NCBI GenBank assembly: GCA_026874595.1 | Contig: CM049315.1 | Location: 7,374,664-7,438,663 of the forward strand | DNA length: 64,000 nucleotides | Reading direction: 5' to 3' | Source of the DNA: Sipunculus nudus | Taxonomy: Eukaryota; Annelida; Sipuncula; Golfingiida; Sipunculidae | Part shown: piece by piece, positions 1-11,425 of the stretch | How positions within the stretch are numbered: the stretch's first letter is position 1 | How the letters are laid out: the number at the start of each line of letters is the position of its first letter | Position numbers and translations under genes: made by a program | The notes under the pieces: generated by a model | The model's database searches: none | What the model saw: only the letters and a program-made list of their open reading frames with translations | Told to the model about the DNA's origin: nothing

Positions 1-529
1 ATTTTCTATGATATTGTGCAATTCTTATAATACAATATTTATGTATTTTTTATCTCTGTCATTATATTATGTAAATTATCAGTAAATACCTTATTGGTAA
101 AACTTTCATCGCAGTTATTTTAAATAAACCCTGTTGGAAAGTATGCTCTAATGTTCAAATGCAGCTGGAGTCCAGACACAGGACAGAACGGCAATTATGT
201 CAAATGATCCAATTACATTTCCAAAAAAAAACTTCTCTTGGTATGTCATTTGTTTCAGTTAAAGTATTTGTGAACTTTTCATCGTGTTCCTTTAGCCTTG
301 GTCTTTCATTACCAAATCATTAGTAACACACACCTAAACATTCTCTCTATGATTTGAGGATCTAGGTACAAGTAAGGTTTCCTGAACTTTTATGAGATGT
401 AAATGTAATATGAAATGTCTGCAAATCTGAAGGATCTCACTTTTGCTAATCTACGTCAGTGCATTAAGGATTTATTTATTACATTGCTTAAATTGGAGTG
501 TTGCTTTATTACTTATTCGTGGGTTTCAG

Positions 530-592
530 AATCAACAAAAGTGATGACATACATAAAAGGCAACCCTACCAATGAAAGAGTCAGCACAGAAG
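530..592 (+). CDS. Stalk-like exon of upstream cell-surface gene, copy 1
   Basis: A 63-nt segment lies between an acceptor (gggtttcag, ends 529) and a donor (gtaaag at 593). It is open in phase 1 in and phase 1 out, encoding about 21 polar residues rich in Thr, Ser and Asn, with a sequence like STKVMTYIKGNPTNE and a C-terminal VSTEG. Length and phases equal those of the exon at 5630-5692, which also ends in a short RTEKQG tail, so the two may be old duplicates. No family is recognised. I infer an extracellular stalk segment of the gene whose membrane exon is at 7485. The whole exon lies within the 2.38-kb tandem repeat. Confidence 0.45.
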
Positions 593-2909
593 GTAAAGGA
601 CTTAGTTTCCTTCTATTATGAAATGATGCGTACATGTCGTATTATATTCTGCTTAATGACTGTTTATTATTCCTATAAGACTCCAGGTCAAGCAAACGGC
701 GTAGTTACAGCTAAATGGGGTCTCTGTGAATTGTCCAAATCTCCGTAATCATTACGCTTGAGACAGCCCTAACGAGACATAGTATAAAGCAATATAGAAA
801 ATTTCATTTTTTAATTTTGCTGAGGATATGTCATTTGAAATGTATTCAATTTAACTTTCTGATATCGGACTTGTTATATGAGACATGATCTGCTTTTTCT
901 CACCAAATTTTATTTGACTAGGGTTGCCCCTCCTCTTAAGGGTGTCGTTACGTACATTATTGATACATAAAAAAGGAGAAAAATTCCACATTCGAAATTA
1001 AAGAGGGAAACAAAACTTAGAGGTAGGACACATTTATAAATGTAAACATGGAACATGGTGGCCACAAGGTTTGACTAAGAGCCTCATTCAAATCACAACC
1101 TGTTGAAACTCCTTGCTAAACCTTTTGCCACAATTGCGTGTCCTCTCTAACAGGCAGCTAATGGGTATTGGTAATTGGGTTATGTACACATTCAGTGAGG
1201 AGCCTCTTAATACAGCTAGTACACTCTCGAGAAAGCCGAAAGAGCTACAAGATTGACCAGGCACAAAAATAAAACATAGAATGTAGTAAAGTCTGATGAG
1301 ATTTTCATTGTCGACAATAACAAACTAAACCTTCAACCTTCAAACTTCCCATAGATTATTCGAAAACACACCAGGAAGAGCAAAGTATCTCCAGGTCAAT
1401 TTTAAAGAAACACTTCCTAAGATTATTTTCATTATGTTATCAAGGTTTATGTACATTTCAGATTGATATAATGATTTATTTAATAACCATTTACTCAGAG
1501 ATTAAAGATAAACACTTGAAGGCCATAGAGGCATTTCTCTCGAATGAGTCTGCTTTATTTAGTAAAAAAAAACAATATTACGAGTATGCTTTCCTTAATT
1601 TTAGAAAGGATCTGTATTTACACGTATAGCAATATTATTAACCTCAAAAGTTAACGTTAAAGTTTCCGCACCATATGCACAAGTACAACGGTATTCTATT
1701 TACAAAACTTCAATGAAAGTCATAGGGAAAATACTCCGTGACCAGTCCGTTCCATTTGCTTTTACTGACACATGTTCATAAATTTTATGGTGTATGTAGC
1801 GTTATCGACAGACAGTGCGGAAAATCAAAGACACAACCGAACTACATCACACGGACCATTTCACGGAAAGAATACTTTAGGTAAGTCAGTGAAACGAACT
1901 TTATTTTGACTTCCTTTTCAGTCTTTAGAATAGGATTCTAATACTAAGGATTTTCTATGATATTGTACAATTCGCACAATATGTTTTTATTTATCTCTAT
2001 CATATGATAATATAAATTGTAATAATTGATTGAAGCCCAACCATTTAAAAGAATAAACTAATTATGTCCTTTAAAAAACAATGCCTTTTGTTCCATGCAA
2101 AAGGGTATCTATAATTATCTCTAAATTTATTGTATTCCAGATTATATATTATTATTATTTCCCTTGTCTTTAACATTCAGGTAATAAAGGAAAGGAAATA
2201 GAGAGCAGAACGTCATCTTCTTTCAGTATTTTATGCCAATTGCTAACAAAATCGACAACAGACAGGCTTCTATATACTGAAGATGACATAAATTATACAA
2301 ACTTTCGGGTTTTTTTATATACTTGGTTCAGGGTGAACTGAATTACTTTTTCTGCGCCAGGTCATATTTCAGTTTCAATTGATATGTTATACTTGGTTTA
2401 TTAAAACCTGTTACTACGGGAGTCTTTTTTAAATTCCTATGAATTATATATTTTATATTCAAATAAATACCTTACTGATAAAAATTTCATCACAGCTATT
2501 TAAAATAAACCCTGTTGGAAAGTATGCTCTAATGTTCAAATGCAGCTGGAGTCCAGACACAGGACAGAACGGCAATCATGTCAAATGATCCAATCACATT
2601 TCCAGAAAAAACTTCTCGTGGTATTTCATTTGTTTCAGTTAAAGTATTTGTGAACTTTTCATCGTGTTCCTTTAGCCTTGGTCTTTTATTAACAAATCAT
2701 TAGTAACACACACCTAAACATTCTCTCTATGATTTGAGGATCAAGGTACAAGTAAGTTTTCCTGAACTTTTATGAGATGTAAATGTATTATGAAATGTCT
2801 GCAAATCTGAAGGATCTCACTTTTGCTAATCTACGTCAGTGCATTAAGGATTCATTTATTACATTGCTTAAATTGGAATGTTGCTTTATTACTTATTCGT
2901 GGGTTTCAG

Positions 2910-2972
2910 AATCAACAAAAGTGATGACATACATAAAAGGCAACCCTACCAATGAAAGAGTCAGCACAGAAG
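2910..2972 (+). pseudogene. Stalk-like exon, copy 2, with lost splice donor
   Basis: This is the second copy of the 530-592 exon, in the second tandem unit. The acceptor is kept (gggtttcag, ends 2909) and the 63-nt coding segment matches copy 1. The donor dinucleotide at 2973-2974 is AT where copy 1 has GT, so normal splicing should fail here. Read through, the frame runs on to a stop at 2999-3001. It is probably a dead exon, or a skipped one. Confidence 0.5.
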
Positions 2973-4761
2973 ATAAAGGACTTAGTTTCCTTCTGTTATG
3001 AAATGATGCGTACATGTCGTATTATTTTCTGCTTAATGACTGTTTATTATTCCGATAAGACTCCAGGTCAAGCAAACGGCGTAGTTACAGCTAAATGGGG
3101 TCTCTGTGAATTGTCCAAATCTCCGTAATCATTACGTTTGAGACAGCCCCAACGAGACTTAGTATAAAGCAATATAGAAAATTTCATTTTTTAATATTGC
3201 TGAGGATATGTCATTTGAAATGTATTCTATTTAACTTTCTGATATCGGAATTGTTATATCAGACATGATCTGCTTATTCTCACCAAATTTTATTTGACTA
3301 GGGTTGCCCCTCCTCTTAAGGGTGTCGTTACGTACATTATTGATACATAAAAAAGAGAAAAATTCCACAACCAAAATTAAAGAGGGAAACAAAACTTAGA
3401 CGTAGGACACATTTATAAATGTAAACATGGAACATGGTGGCCACAAGGTTTGACTAAGAGCCTCATTCAAATCACAACCTGTTGAAACTCCTTGCTAAAC
3501 CTTTCGCCACAATTGCTTGTCCTCTCTAACAGGCAGCTAATGGGTATTGGTAATTGGGTTATGTACATATTCAGTGAGGAGCCTCTTAATACAGCTAGTA
3601 CACTCTCGAGAAAGCCGAAAGAGCTACAAGATTGACCAGGCACAAAAATAAAACATAGAATGTAGTAAAGTCTGATGAGATTTATATTGTCGACAATAAC
3701 AAACTTAACCTTTAACCTTCAAACGTCCCATAGATTATTCGAAAACACACCAGGAAGAGCAAAGTATCTCCAGGTCAATTTTAAAGAAACACTTCCTAAG
3801 ATGATTTTAATTATGTTATCAAGGGTTATGTACCTTTCAGATTAATATAATGATTTATTTAATAACTATTTACTCAGAGAGGAAAGATAAACACTTTAAT
3901 ACCAGAGAGGCATCTCCCTCAAATGGGTCTGTTTTATTTAGGAAAAACAATATTATTGGTATGCTTTCTTTCTAAAATGATCTGTATTTACCCGTATAAC
4001 AATATAATAAGCGCCATGACATAACTTTAAACTTTTCGTACCTTATGCACTAATACACCGGTACGGTATTATATATAGAATAACTTAAGGGAAAGTAAAA
4101 ATACCATAAACTGTCAGTTCCATTAGCATAAAATGACACATGTTAATAAATGTTCTGGTATATGTAGCGTTATCGACAGGCAGTGCGAAAATAAGTATAT
4201 TCGAAATTATATATTTTTATTTCCCTTGTCATTACTGTTCATTTTATGAAGGGGAGCAAATTCAGAGCAGAACGTCATCCCCTTATGGTGTTTTACGCCA
4301 AATCTCAACATATTAAACAACAGATAAGCTTCTGAATACTGAAAATGGCATAAATTGTATTAATATTTGTTTAAGTTTTATATACTTGGTTCAGGGTAAA
4401 CTGTATCAGTATTTCTGCGCCAAATTATATTTCAATTTCAATTGATATGTTATACTTTTGTTTTAAAACATGTTAATTCGGGAGTCCTTTTTAAATTACT
4501 ATGGATTATATGCTTGTTAATCAAATAAAATGCCTAAATGATTATAATTACATCACATTTATTTTAAATAAACTCTGTTGTAAAGTAATGTTCAAACGCA
4601 GCTGGAGTCCTTACACAGGACAAAACTACAATTATGGCAAATGATCCAGTCAAATTTCCAAGGGACACTTCTCATTGTATGTGATCACAAACAGAGACAT
4701 TTTAAAATTTACCATCTATGTTATGATTTATTATCAGGTATATCTGGTCACTGAATATGAA

Positions 4762-4762
<1 letters not shown>

Positions 4763-4824
<62 letters not shown>
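4763..4824. repeat. (TA)n microsatellite
   Basis: A pure TA run of about 62 bases just right of the tandem duplication. Confidence 0.97.
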
Positions 4825-4827
<3 letters not shown>

Positions 4828-5629
4828 AATCTTAAATTATTGATTTAATTAATCATTAATTGTCTATTTATTTATTTTTTTTAGATTTTATCCATAACAT
4901 GTATCACTTACACTATGTTATAACATTGGTGGTATTCTCTCTGTCCCGAGTATATGTAACATTTATACGCAACTTCAGACAAAATGGAACAAATAATGGC
5001 CCGCTATATTAAATTCGAGGTTATCTAATTAGTCCTTGCTGTGGCACGATGGACTAATAAAATGGTTCACGTAAGAAACATTTTAATTTTTCCCCCATGG
5101 TCAACTGTATCTTAGAAGGGAAATTGGTATAGCCTGAATGGTTTATTTTTAAATGGCTTCTCTATATTTACTCAAATGTCACCAATAACAAAAAGGTATT
5201 GTTTGATTGGTTTGTACAAAGTACCAAGTATTAATGAGACAGCAGGAGCTGTTAGCACAAAATATTACAGGCATATAGCTTTGCCTCAACCATGACCCCC
5301 AGAAGGTAGTTCAAATGATAGTTTTCCCAATTACTTTGCCCAATATTTAAATCTTGGTACGATCTGACCCTTTAACCCTTGTTTAAATATGTGCAGTTTA
5401 AAAATTATATCCCCAAAACTCCAACTTCTGAAGAATCCGTAAAGAATTTGTATTTTTCTATTCATTTTTTTTTATTGGCAAGTGGTTCTTCCTTAGGTTT
5501 GGGGTGTTTATGGCATGACTTATGCCACACTTTTCTAGTTATGCACGTTGCGGGGGACTATTTGCCTCTAGGCAATTTTTCATTTAAAGCTTCAATTATT
5601 TCAGTTCAAATGTGTTTTTTTAGTTTCAG
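4825..5629. other. Intron, nothing recognised
   Basis: AT-rich sequence with a polypyrimidine stretch before the acceptor at 5627-5629. A 91-codon open frame here overlaps the next exon in another frame and has no coding character I can support. Confidence 0.5.
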
Positions 5630-5692
5630 ACGCAGGAAGCCCAAGAAGCGTTGAACAGCAAATGTTCCCATCCATCAGAACAGAGAAGCAAG
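5630..5692 (+). CDS. Stalk exon of upstream cell-surface gene
   Basis: A 63-nt exon follows the acceptor tagtttcag (ends 5629) and precedes the donor gtattt (5693). Phase 1 in and out; it encodes a short polar segment beginning AGSPRSVEQQMF and ending RTEKQG. It joins in frame to the exon at 5940. No domain is recognised. Its position two exons before a transmembrane segment fits an extracellular juxtamembrane stalk. Confidence 0.55.
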
Positions 5693-5939
5693 GTATTTAT
5701 TAAGCAGGAATTAATACTTGGTGTGCTTTAAAAGAACAAATATTATTATCAATGTATCATAAATAGCACATTCACTCTAGTAATCCTTGTAAAGGTCAAG
5801 TTGTTTTCTAAATTACGTGTTTTTAGAGAGTGTAAAGATTTATTCACATTTTTAAACTAAAAATGATAATAACGTGTGTCATAAATGTAAAACTTGTACA
5901 GTAATGAAAAAATATACATTCCTATTTTCTTACTTTTAG

Positions 5940-5987
5940 GAAACACCACTCCACATGTTAAACCTTCGTCAACTAGCATGCTGCAAG
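5940..5987 (+). CDS. Ser/Thr/Pro-rich stalk exon of upstream cell-surface gene
   Basis: A 48-nt exon lies between the acceptor tacttttag (ends 5939) and the donor gtaggt (5988). Phase 1 in and out; it encodes a Thr/Ser/Pro-rich segment (GNTTPHVKPSSTSMLQ) of the kind that is often O-glycosylated. It joins in frame to the membrane exon at 7485 across an intron of 1.5 kb that holds a LINE relic. Confidence 0.6.
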
Positions 5988-6074
5988 GTAGGTATCTTCA
6001 TTTATATTACACTATATATCAAACCTGAACTATAAATTATAACTGATAAAGCGTATCGTAACCAATAGATTAAC

Positions 6075-7390
6075 GACTCGTGCGATCAGGAAGAATTGAC
6101 AATCCTCAACAATCTGCATACAAAAAATCCCACAGTACTGAAACTGCTCTGCTGCGAGTGAAATCAAACATTCTGCAAGACAATGACCAACAGGAAGCGT
6201 ACTTCTAGTCCTATTAGATCTTTCGGCTGCCTTTAATACAGTTGATCACGAATTACTATTAAACAGACTTAAAGCAAGTTATGATGTGACTGGAGCAGCC
6301 CTAGGATGGTTTAAATCCTACCTCTCAGACTGTACACAGTCCGTCCTGGTTAGGGAAGAGACATCATATAGCGTACCCCTCGAATACGGAGTACCGCAGG
6401 CTTCTGTTACGGGTCGAATTCTTTTTACTTTGGTGATATTGTCAGAAGACAAAACATTAGCTATCATCTATATGACGCCAAGTTTTACCTGACGTTCAAA
6501 CGTTCTACCACTGTCGAACGCTCATTTTAGGCCAGGAAAACATAATTGAGCAATGTCTGCTGATGTAAAGTCTTGGATGTCCAATAACTAAATGATGACA
6601 AGACTATATTCCTTGTAATAGGAAGCAATAGGAAGCAAGAACCAGCTGACTATTCTGTCCTCCAGCCCAACTTTTAATGTCGGAGAAACCACACATATGC
6701 CATCGCATATTACCCGCAATATTGGTGCCATATTGGATTCATGTTTAAACCTCCAGGGGCATGTGGCCTCTCTGTGTAAATGGGCATACCTTGCCATGAG
6801 AATATATCGGATATGTAGGTATTTGGATAGGCAAACAACTGAAATATTTATTCATGAATTTATAACATCACATCTGGATCACCTAAATTATTTTTATATG
6901 GCCTTCCAGACAGAATAATATTAATAATATTAAGTTCTGATACTAGTATGCACCAGAATACATAAACATGACATATTTTACCCTTTTTATATGATCTCCA
7001 TTGGCTCCCTATAGCACAGAGGATACGATTTAAAATTTCGATGATCATTTTAAGTGCCAATTTAACCTAGCACCCATCAGTCCTAATGACCTGATACATC
7101 CATATAGACATACAAGAACCTAAAGATCAGTTGACAGCATAATGATAAAACGACCAAGAACTTCCAGGGTCTCGTGTTGTGACAAAGCATTCTTTGCAGC
7201 GGAACCTTAATTACGTTCTTAATCTAGTACTTTGACATTTTTTTATCGCAAGTTTGATAATTTTTAAAGCAACCTTTGTTTGTAGTTCATTTGTATTAAA
7301 TTCTCATTTAGTTCAATGTTAACCGCCTTAGAACATTATAAAATGAATTCAGCGCTAAATTTTCAATAATAAAAATGATAATAATAATAT
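6075..7390 (+). mobile_element. Degenerate CR1/L2-like LINE reverse transcriptase relic
   Basis: Translated + strand fragments, broken by stops and frameshifts, give the classic order of a non-LTR reverse transcriptase. There is an STETALLRVK block, a FNTVDHELLLNRLK block (~6230-6275), a GVPQASVTGRILF block (family form GVPQGSVLGPLLF, ~6385-6425), then a decayed catalytic segment reading roughly YHLYDAKFYL where the family has YADD. Downstream are RNIGAILDSCLNL (~6710-6755) and RYLDRQTTEIFIHEFITSHL (~6818-6877). The 3' end runs into A/T-rich AATAAT-type repeats. The catalytic site is ruined, so the copy is dead. It lies in an intron of the upstream gene in the same orientation. Confidence 0.85.
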
Positions 7391-7484
7391 ACATTTTGGT
7401 GAATTATGTTGTCGTTTGAAAACAAACGATGGGGAATATTAAAACACTACCAATAATCTTATCATTTACTATTGATGGATTCAG

Positions 7485-7906
7485 GCTTGGGAACAATGTC
7501 AGCTTTTCTTCTGGCGTTTGTCATCGTGTCTTGTTTCGGGTTCATGATTTCGATCCTCGGCATTGTCTTCATTTTTGTAAAGTACTACCGTAGAAGAGTG
7601 AATCATCAAACAATCTTGGTTAAAAATTGTAAAATTTCGCCATGTGAGGATGGGAATCTACGAAAAATGCAACATATTGACGAATCCCAAATAAGAGATC
7701 ATCCACCACATAGTATAAGTGAAGGTGGACGACAATTCGGCTCCCGAATGTCAGATCGACGCACCTGCAAGAACAGCACTGCACCTCCGAAGACTGACCC
7801 TGCTGCATCAACTGATGGAAGGGTCCTGCAAACCGTATCAAAAACTATGCATGCATGGGATTCTAGAATCCATCGGTATAAATATATTTACAATGCAAAG
7901 GCATAA
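7485..7906 (+). CDS. Transmembrane and cytoplasmic exon of upstream cell-surface gene
   Basis: The acceptor (ggattcag) ends at 7484. The exon is read in phase 1, in agreement with the exon at 5940. It opens with a short extracellular segment, then a hydrophobic helix of about 25 residues (around FLLAFVIVSCFGFMISILG), then a basic stop-transfer KYYRRR, then a hydrophilic tail. Read through, the frame stops at 7904-7906. Alternatively the donor GAAG|gtggac at 7725 splices in phase 1 to an exon at 8096, replacing the last ~60 residues. The topology is that of a type I single-pass membrane protein. No cytoplasmic signalling motif is recognised. Confidence 0.65.
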
Positions 7907-8095
7907 ACATAAATTGCTAAATAAGACATAATGAAAATATAAATGTACACACACCACAATTATTTTTCATCGTCATTTTGAGGAATCCAAATGATTACTT
8001 AAATATATTTAACAAATAACTATTCACACTCTAGGCGTAAACCGTTATCCTTTTATTTTTCGAAACATAACATGATGTATATATTGATATCACAG

Positions 8096-8181
8096 GCAAG
8101 TCAGGACCACTGGCGGAGAGATGGCAGTCAATCATGGTTCAGCCTCAACCTCAACAAAAACAAAAAGGAAAACAGGAATGA
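8096..8181 (+). CDS. Possible alternative terminal exon of upstream gene
   Basis: The acceptor (gatatcacag) ends at 8095. Read in the phase left by the possible donor at 7725, the segment encodes about 28 residues, ending in a Gln/Lys-rich PQPQQKQKGKQE, and stops at TGA 8179-8181. Phase agreement and a clean stop support it; the donor it needs is weak. Confidence 0.35.
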
Positions 8182-9498
8182 AAGAGAACATGGCCAACAG
8201 AAAAACAAATCACCCTAAATTTTGATATGGATACTGTGCTTGCTAGCTGCCATGTATTTATTACATATCTTATTGTTGTAACCACATTGAATGTTAGGTG
8301 TTAGTTTTGTAGCTTTAATATTTTAGGAAGCACTAAATATTTATCCGTCAAGTCGTGTATTAAGGTATTGTTTAAAGCTGTGAATTATAACAATATTGCA
8401 TATAAAATGACGCGTATTTTTAAACCAAGGTATTCTAATATTACGTGATATTGTTTTAGATGATAATTCCCATTGTAATTTATTTTCCGTTTTAAATGTC
8501 TAAGAAGTATCTGTGTATGAAAAAGAATACCGATACATTTTCCGGTTTCCGATATTAGATAAAAAACATAAACACCGGTATTCACCGGAATTGAATAAAA
8601 AGACAGCATCGTTCTTTAAGAATGTTCTGCTTATACAATCCTATATTTGTTGCATTTCATACCCATTTAGACGTATATTTATTAAACTTTCAAAAAAGTA
8701 ATTCATACAGCAAAACCTGACCTTTTTTCTTTTCGCGTCTTTAATATCATTTAGTAAACACTGAAAACTGTTTCTTTTAGATCCTCTGAATGAAATTACA
8801 TGTTTAGTTTATGCTTTATCAGGATATCATGAGTGCGTTTAAACTCTATTAAAAGCAGAAACAAATATCCAAAACTTAATATCACGGTAGTTGTATCAAA
8901 CCTGTAAACTATCAGAAGAACCAGTTTATCAAAATATTAAACATCAGATGAATAATGTTAAATATTTTTCTTTAAGACGAAATAAAACCCGTTATTCTTA
9001 CACCAATTCATCAACACAAATCCAGATGCTATATAGAACTTTAAACGTCTAAATATTGACGGACATTTACCCCTGCTCATATGAACACCTTTAAAGAAAA
9101 CAATTCAAAGCTTACTTTAAATTGTTAATGCTACTGATTCAACGATGACTTAGACCATCAATCTTAGATACTTAAGAAACTGAGAATTTATGCGAAGGAC
9201 GTCTGACAATTTCATCACACTCCCTGGCGTCATTCAATATACGGAGGATTTTAGGAGAACCGGATGCTCAGACGTAGAGCAACATGTTGTTATGTGCTAC
9301 TATAACTTTTTTCCGGCTTTGCTCACGCAACATACACAACTCAAGAAAGACATATATAGCCAAAAGAATTTAAATACAAAAACCCTATTTACAATATGAA
9401 CCTAATATGAATAATATGTTCCGGCAAATTCACATTTAACTGTAGATGGGAGACAACGGTTGTATATTTAATTATGGTAATACTAAACTTTAGAGTCA
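8182..9498. other. Intergenic, nothing recognised
   Basis: AT-rich sequence after the upstream gene. AATAAA-like signals occur near 8595 and 8980 and could serve its 3' end. The short open frames on both strands show no coding pattern. Confidence 0.5.
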
Positions 9499-9648
9499 AT
9501 GAGTGTGTCTCCCGCCGGAGCGGCAAAAGGAGTTGTTGACGTGTTTCATGAACTTCACATTACAGGTTTATACAGTCAGTTTAAAGATATTACTCTGACC
9601 ACGCCTGGTGATGTATCATCTCACAAATTCATAGCAGCCCAGCTTGAG
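9499..9648 (+). pseudogene. BTB-domain-like N-terminal fragment
   Basis: The + strand frame from 9499 reads GVVDVFHELHITGLYSQF followed by KDITLTTP and SHKFIAAQ. This resembles the first strand and helix of a BTB/POZ domain, where a D-x-TL strand is followed by an HK-hydrophobic-xAA motif. The resemblance ends after about 50 codons and nothing downstream continues the fold, so it is a relic or a chance match. Confidence 0.3.
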
Positions 9649-11056
9649 TTTCATGTGTATGTTTTTATACTCGTGTGGCGGAATGTTTGTCACAATAACT
9701 GGTTCACTGAGTCCAAACAACAAAAGCGATTTCAATTCCTTCTTCCGTAAGTTAAATGAGTCTGTTGTCTTCCTCGGTTGGCCTATGTGTAACTTGTAGT
9801 ATCCCTGATACACCATTCGACGTTGCGTATAATCCCGCCATCGCATACGGTCCTTAGCTTTACTTCTCCATTTGATCCTAAATTGATTTCTTTGCTGTAG
9901 ATACAACTAATCTCTCTCCCCCTTCGCTGCCTGCTTGCTCAAGTGAACCCTCCTCCTGCTCGATACAACTCGCGAGACATAGTGCCGTCTATCCAAGGTC
10001 TTGGTAACATGTAACGTGGAACTCTCCTCCGAACAATGATGTTACTTCTTTAAATACACTTGCCACATCAGCTCGTCTAGTATGGAGACCTTTTCCGGAG
10101 TGCATGACATTTTAGCAAAATTGTTTCCAAGTTCTATTTTTACAAAGATGTTGAAAGAGGAGGTAATAACAGGCCATTTTTTGTTCAAATTGTTTTCTGC
10201 ACTATGAGAGTACCATTTTCCAATGCTGATTTGGCCAATTATTGTTTGCTGTGGAAATATGACCAACTTCTATGTTGATGGATTCAAGTGGGCTGTCATC
10301 TATATTTTATACAACAGCGTGTAGTGAAGCAAAACAACGGTCAAGCATTTAGTTCACCAACTCTCAATAGGTTGCCTTTCCCTGTTGAAAACTACAGCTA
10401 GAATGCCCTCTCGTAAAGGTCAGGACCAAGAGAAGAGGACCAGAAACAAAAGCTGATATGACTTTTGCAAGACACAACGATGTAAAGCGAGTAGTCAATT
10501 GGTTTAACGTCTCCTTCACAACGTGGCAATTATTGCACTTTTGATAGATTGCTATCGTGACTGCATTATTCGGAATTAGTAGTGGATTTGCCCTTGTGAC
10601 AAAGCACCAAATCCTCAATAATACATACCTAGCAACGTGGCCTGCGGAAACGTCTTTGTAGCACCTTTGCTGTGCTGTATGAGATCTTGAAAACAGTTAT
10701 CCTGAAATGTCATGCACTACGCTATAAATGAAATACGAGTTATGCTGGCGTGACAGGTGTCTTTGAATTAGCAACCGCATAGAGCGCAGTTCCATGTTAC
10801 ACGTGATAGATAGACCTTTCAAGATTAGCACAATGTCTCATTTAAGGAAATGTTTCGTTGAAATTATTGGCATTAATTTTCATACAGTTTATTTCATTTG
10901 CAAGTGAGGTGAGGAAATGAAAAATGCTTATAAATAACATTTTATCACAAGTCTCAAAATGATTTTTTATATAGGTCACTACGTAAATCAAGCATTGCGG
11001 TTGAAATCACCTTGCAAATGCTAGTCATGCAGTAAACTAGATGCTCTTCACCATGA
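9649..11056. other. Intergenic, no gene supported
   Basis: Somewhat less AT-rich than its surroundings, with short minus-strand open frames (9616-9906, 10042-10266, 10364-10618). None shows a recognisable domain or splice pattern. It could be decayed mobile-element sequence. Confidence 0.35.
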
Positions 11057-11425
11057 ATGTGTTACCACACACACAAAATGGCTAGACACCGAGAAATTTT
11101 GGTCAACCGTCTTAGTAAAGTCTTGGCAAGCCAGCGAGCACCCATGGTATCTGTAGATAAGTACAACCAAATAGTTCATCGCCTTCAAGACAATTGTGAG
11201 TCTGTTCATGCTCACTTAAGTCTTTGGGTCAGGTCGAGGGATTACGGTCTAATGGATTCTCCCCTTTTTAAGACATAAAAGATGGTTTTATCATCCCAAC
11301 AAATTTGGGGAAGCAACAGGAAAGTTCTTAAGGGTAGTTTCGACTGACAAGATGTTTGACATGATAAAATGGGTACACAAAATTGAAATTGAACATATGG
11401 CCTACAAAAATTGCGCACATTACGT
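11057..11425 (+). pseudogene. Integrase-related relic (KRBA2/Ginger-like)
   Basis: The + strand encodes KYNQIVHRLQD..SVHAHLSLWVRSRDYGLMDSP, then after a frameshift RVVSTDKMFDMIKWVHKIEI and EHMAYKNCAHYV. Order and spacing match the N-terminal part of integrase-derived proteins of the KRBA2/SCAND3 type. There a helical block with an FK-x-WV-x-K-like core is followed by the RVV..EEMF segment and the start of the HHCC zinc-binding region. Stops and frame breaks between the two parts show it is dead. The match is from memory of the family pattern. Confidence 0.45.

Larger units (their letters stand above)
85..4690. repeat. ~2.38-kb tandem duplication (two units plus partial third)
   Basis: Positions ~85-1850 recur at ~2465-4190 with very high identity; the offset is about 2380 at the left and 2368 at the right. 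A third, truncated and more diverged copy begins near 4550 and fades by ~4690. The second unit lacks about 300 bases that the first has around 1850-2150, because the shared block at 2201 recurs at 4263 (offset ~2062). Bases 1-84 resemble 1949-2020 rather than the segment before the second unit, so there is a further internal rearrangement. Each unit carries one copy of a 63-nt exon-like segment. Confidence 0.9.

Noticed and set aside
5379-5654. A 91-codon + strand open frame
   Set aside because: It overlaps the stalk exon at 5630 in another frame and has no recognised content.
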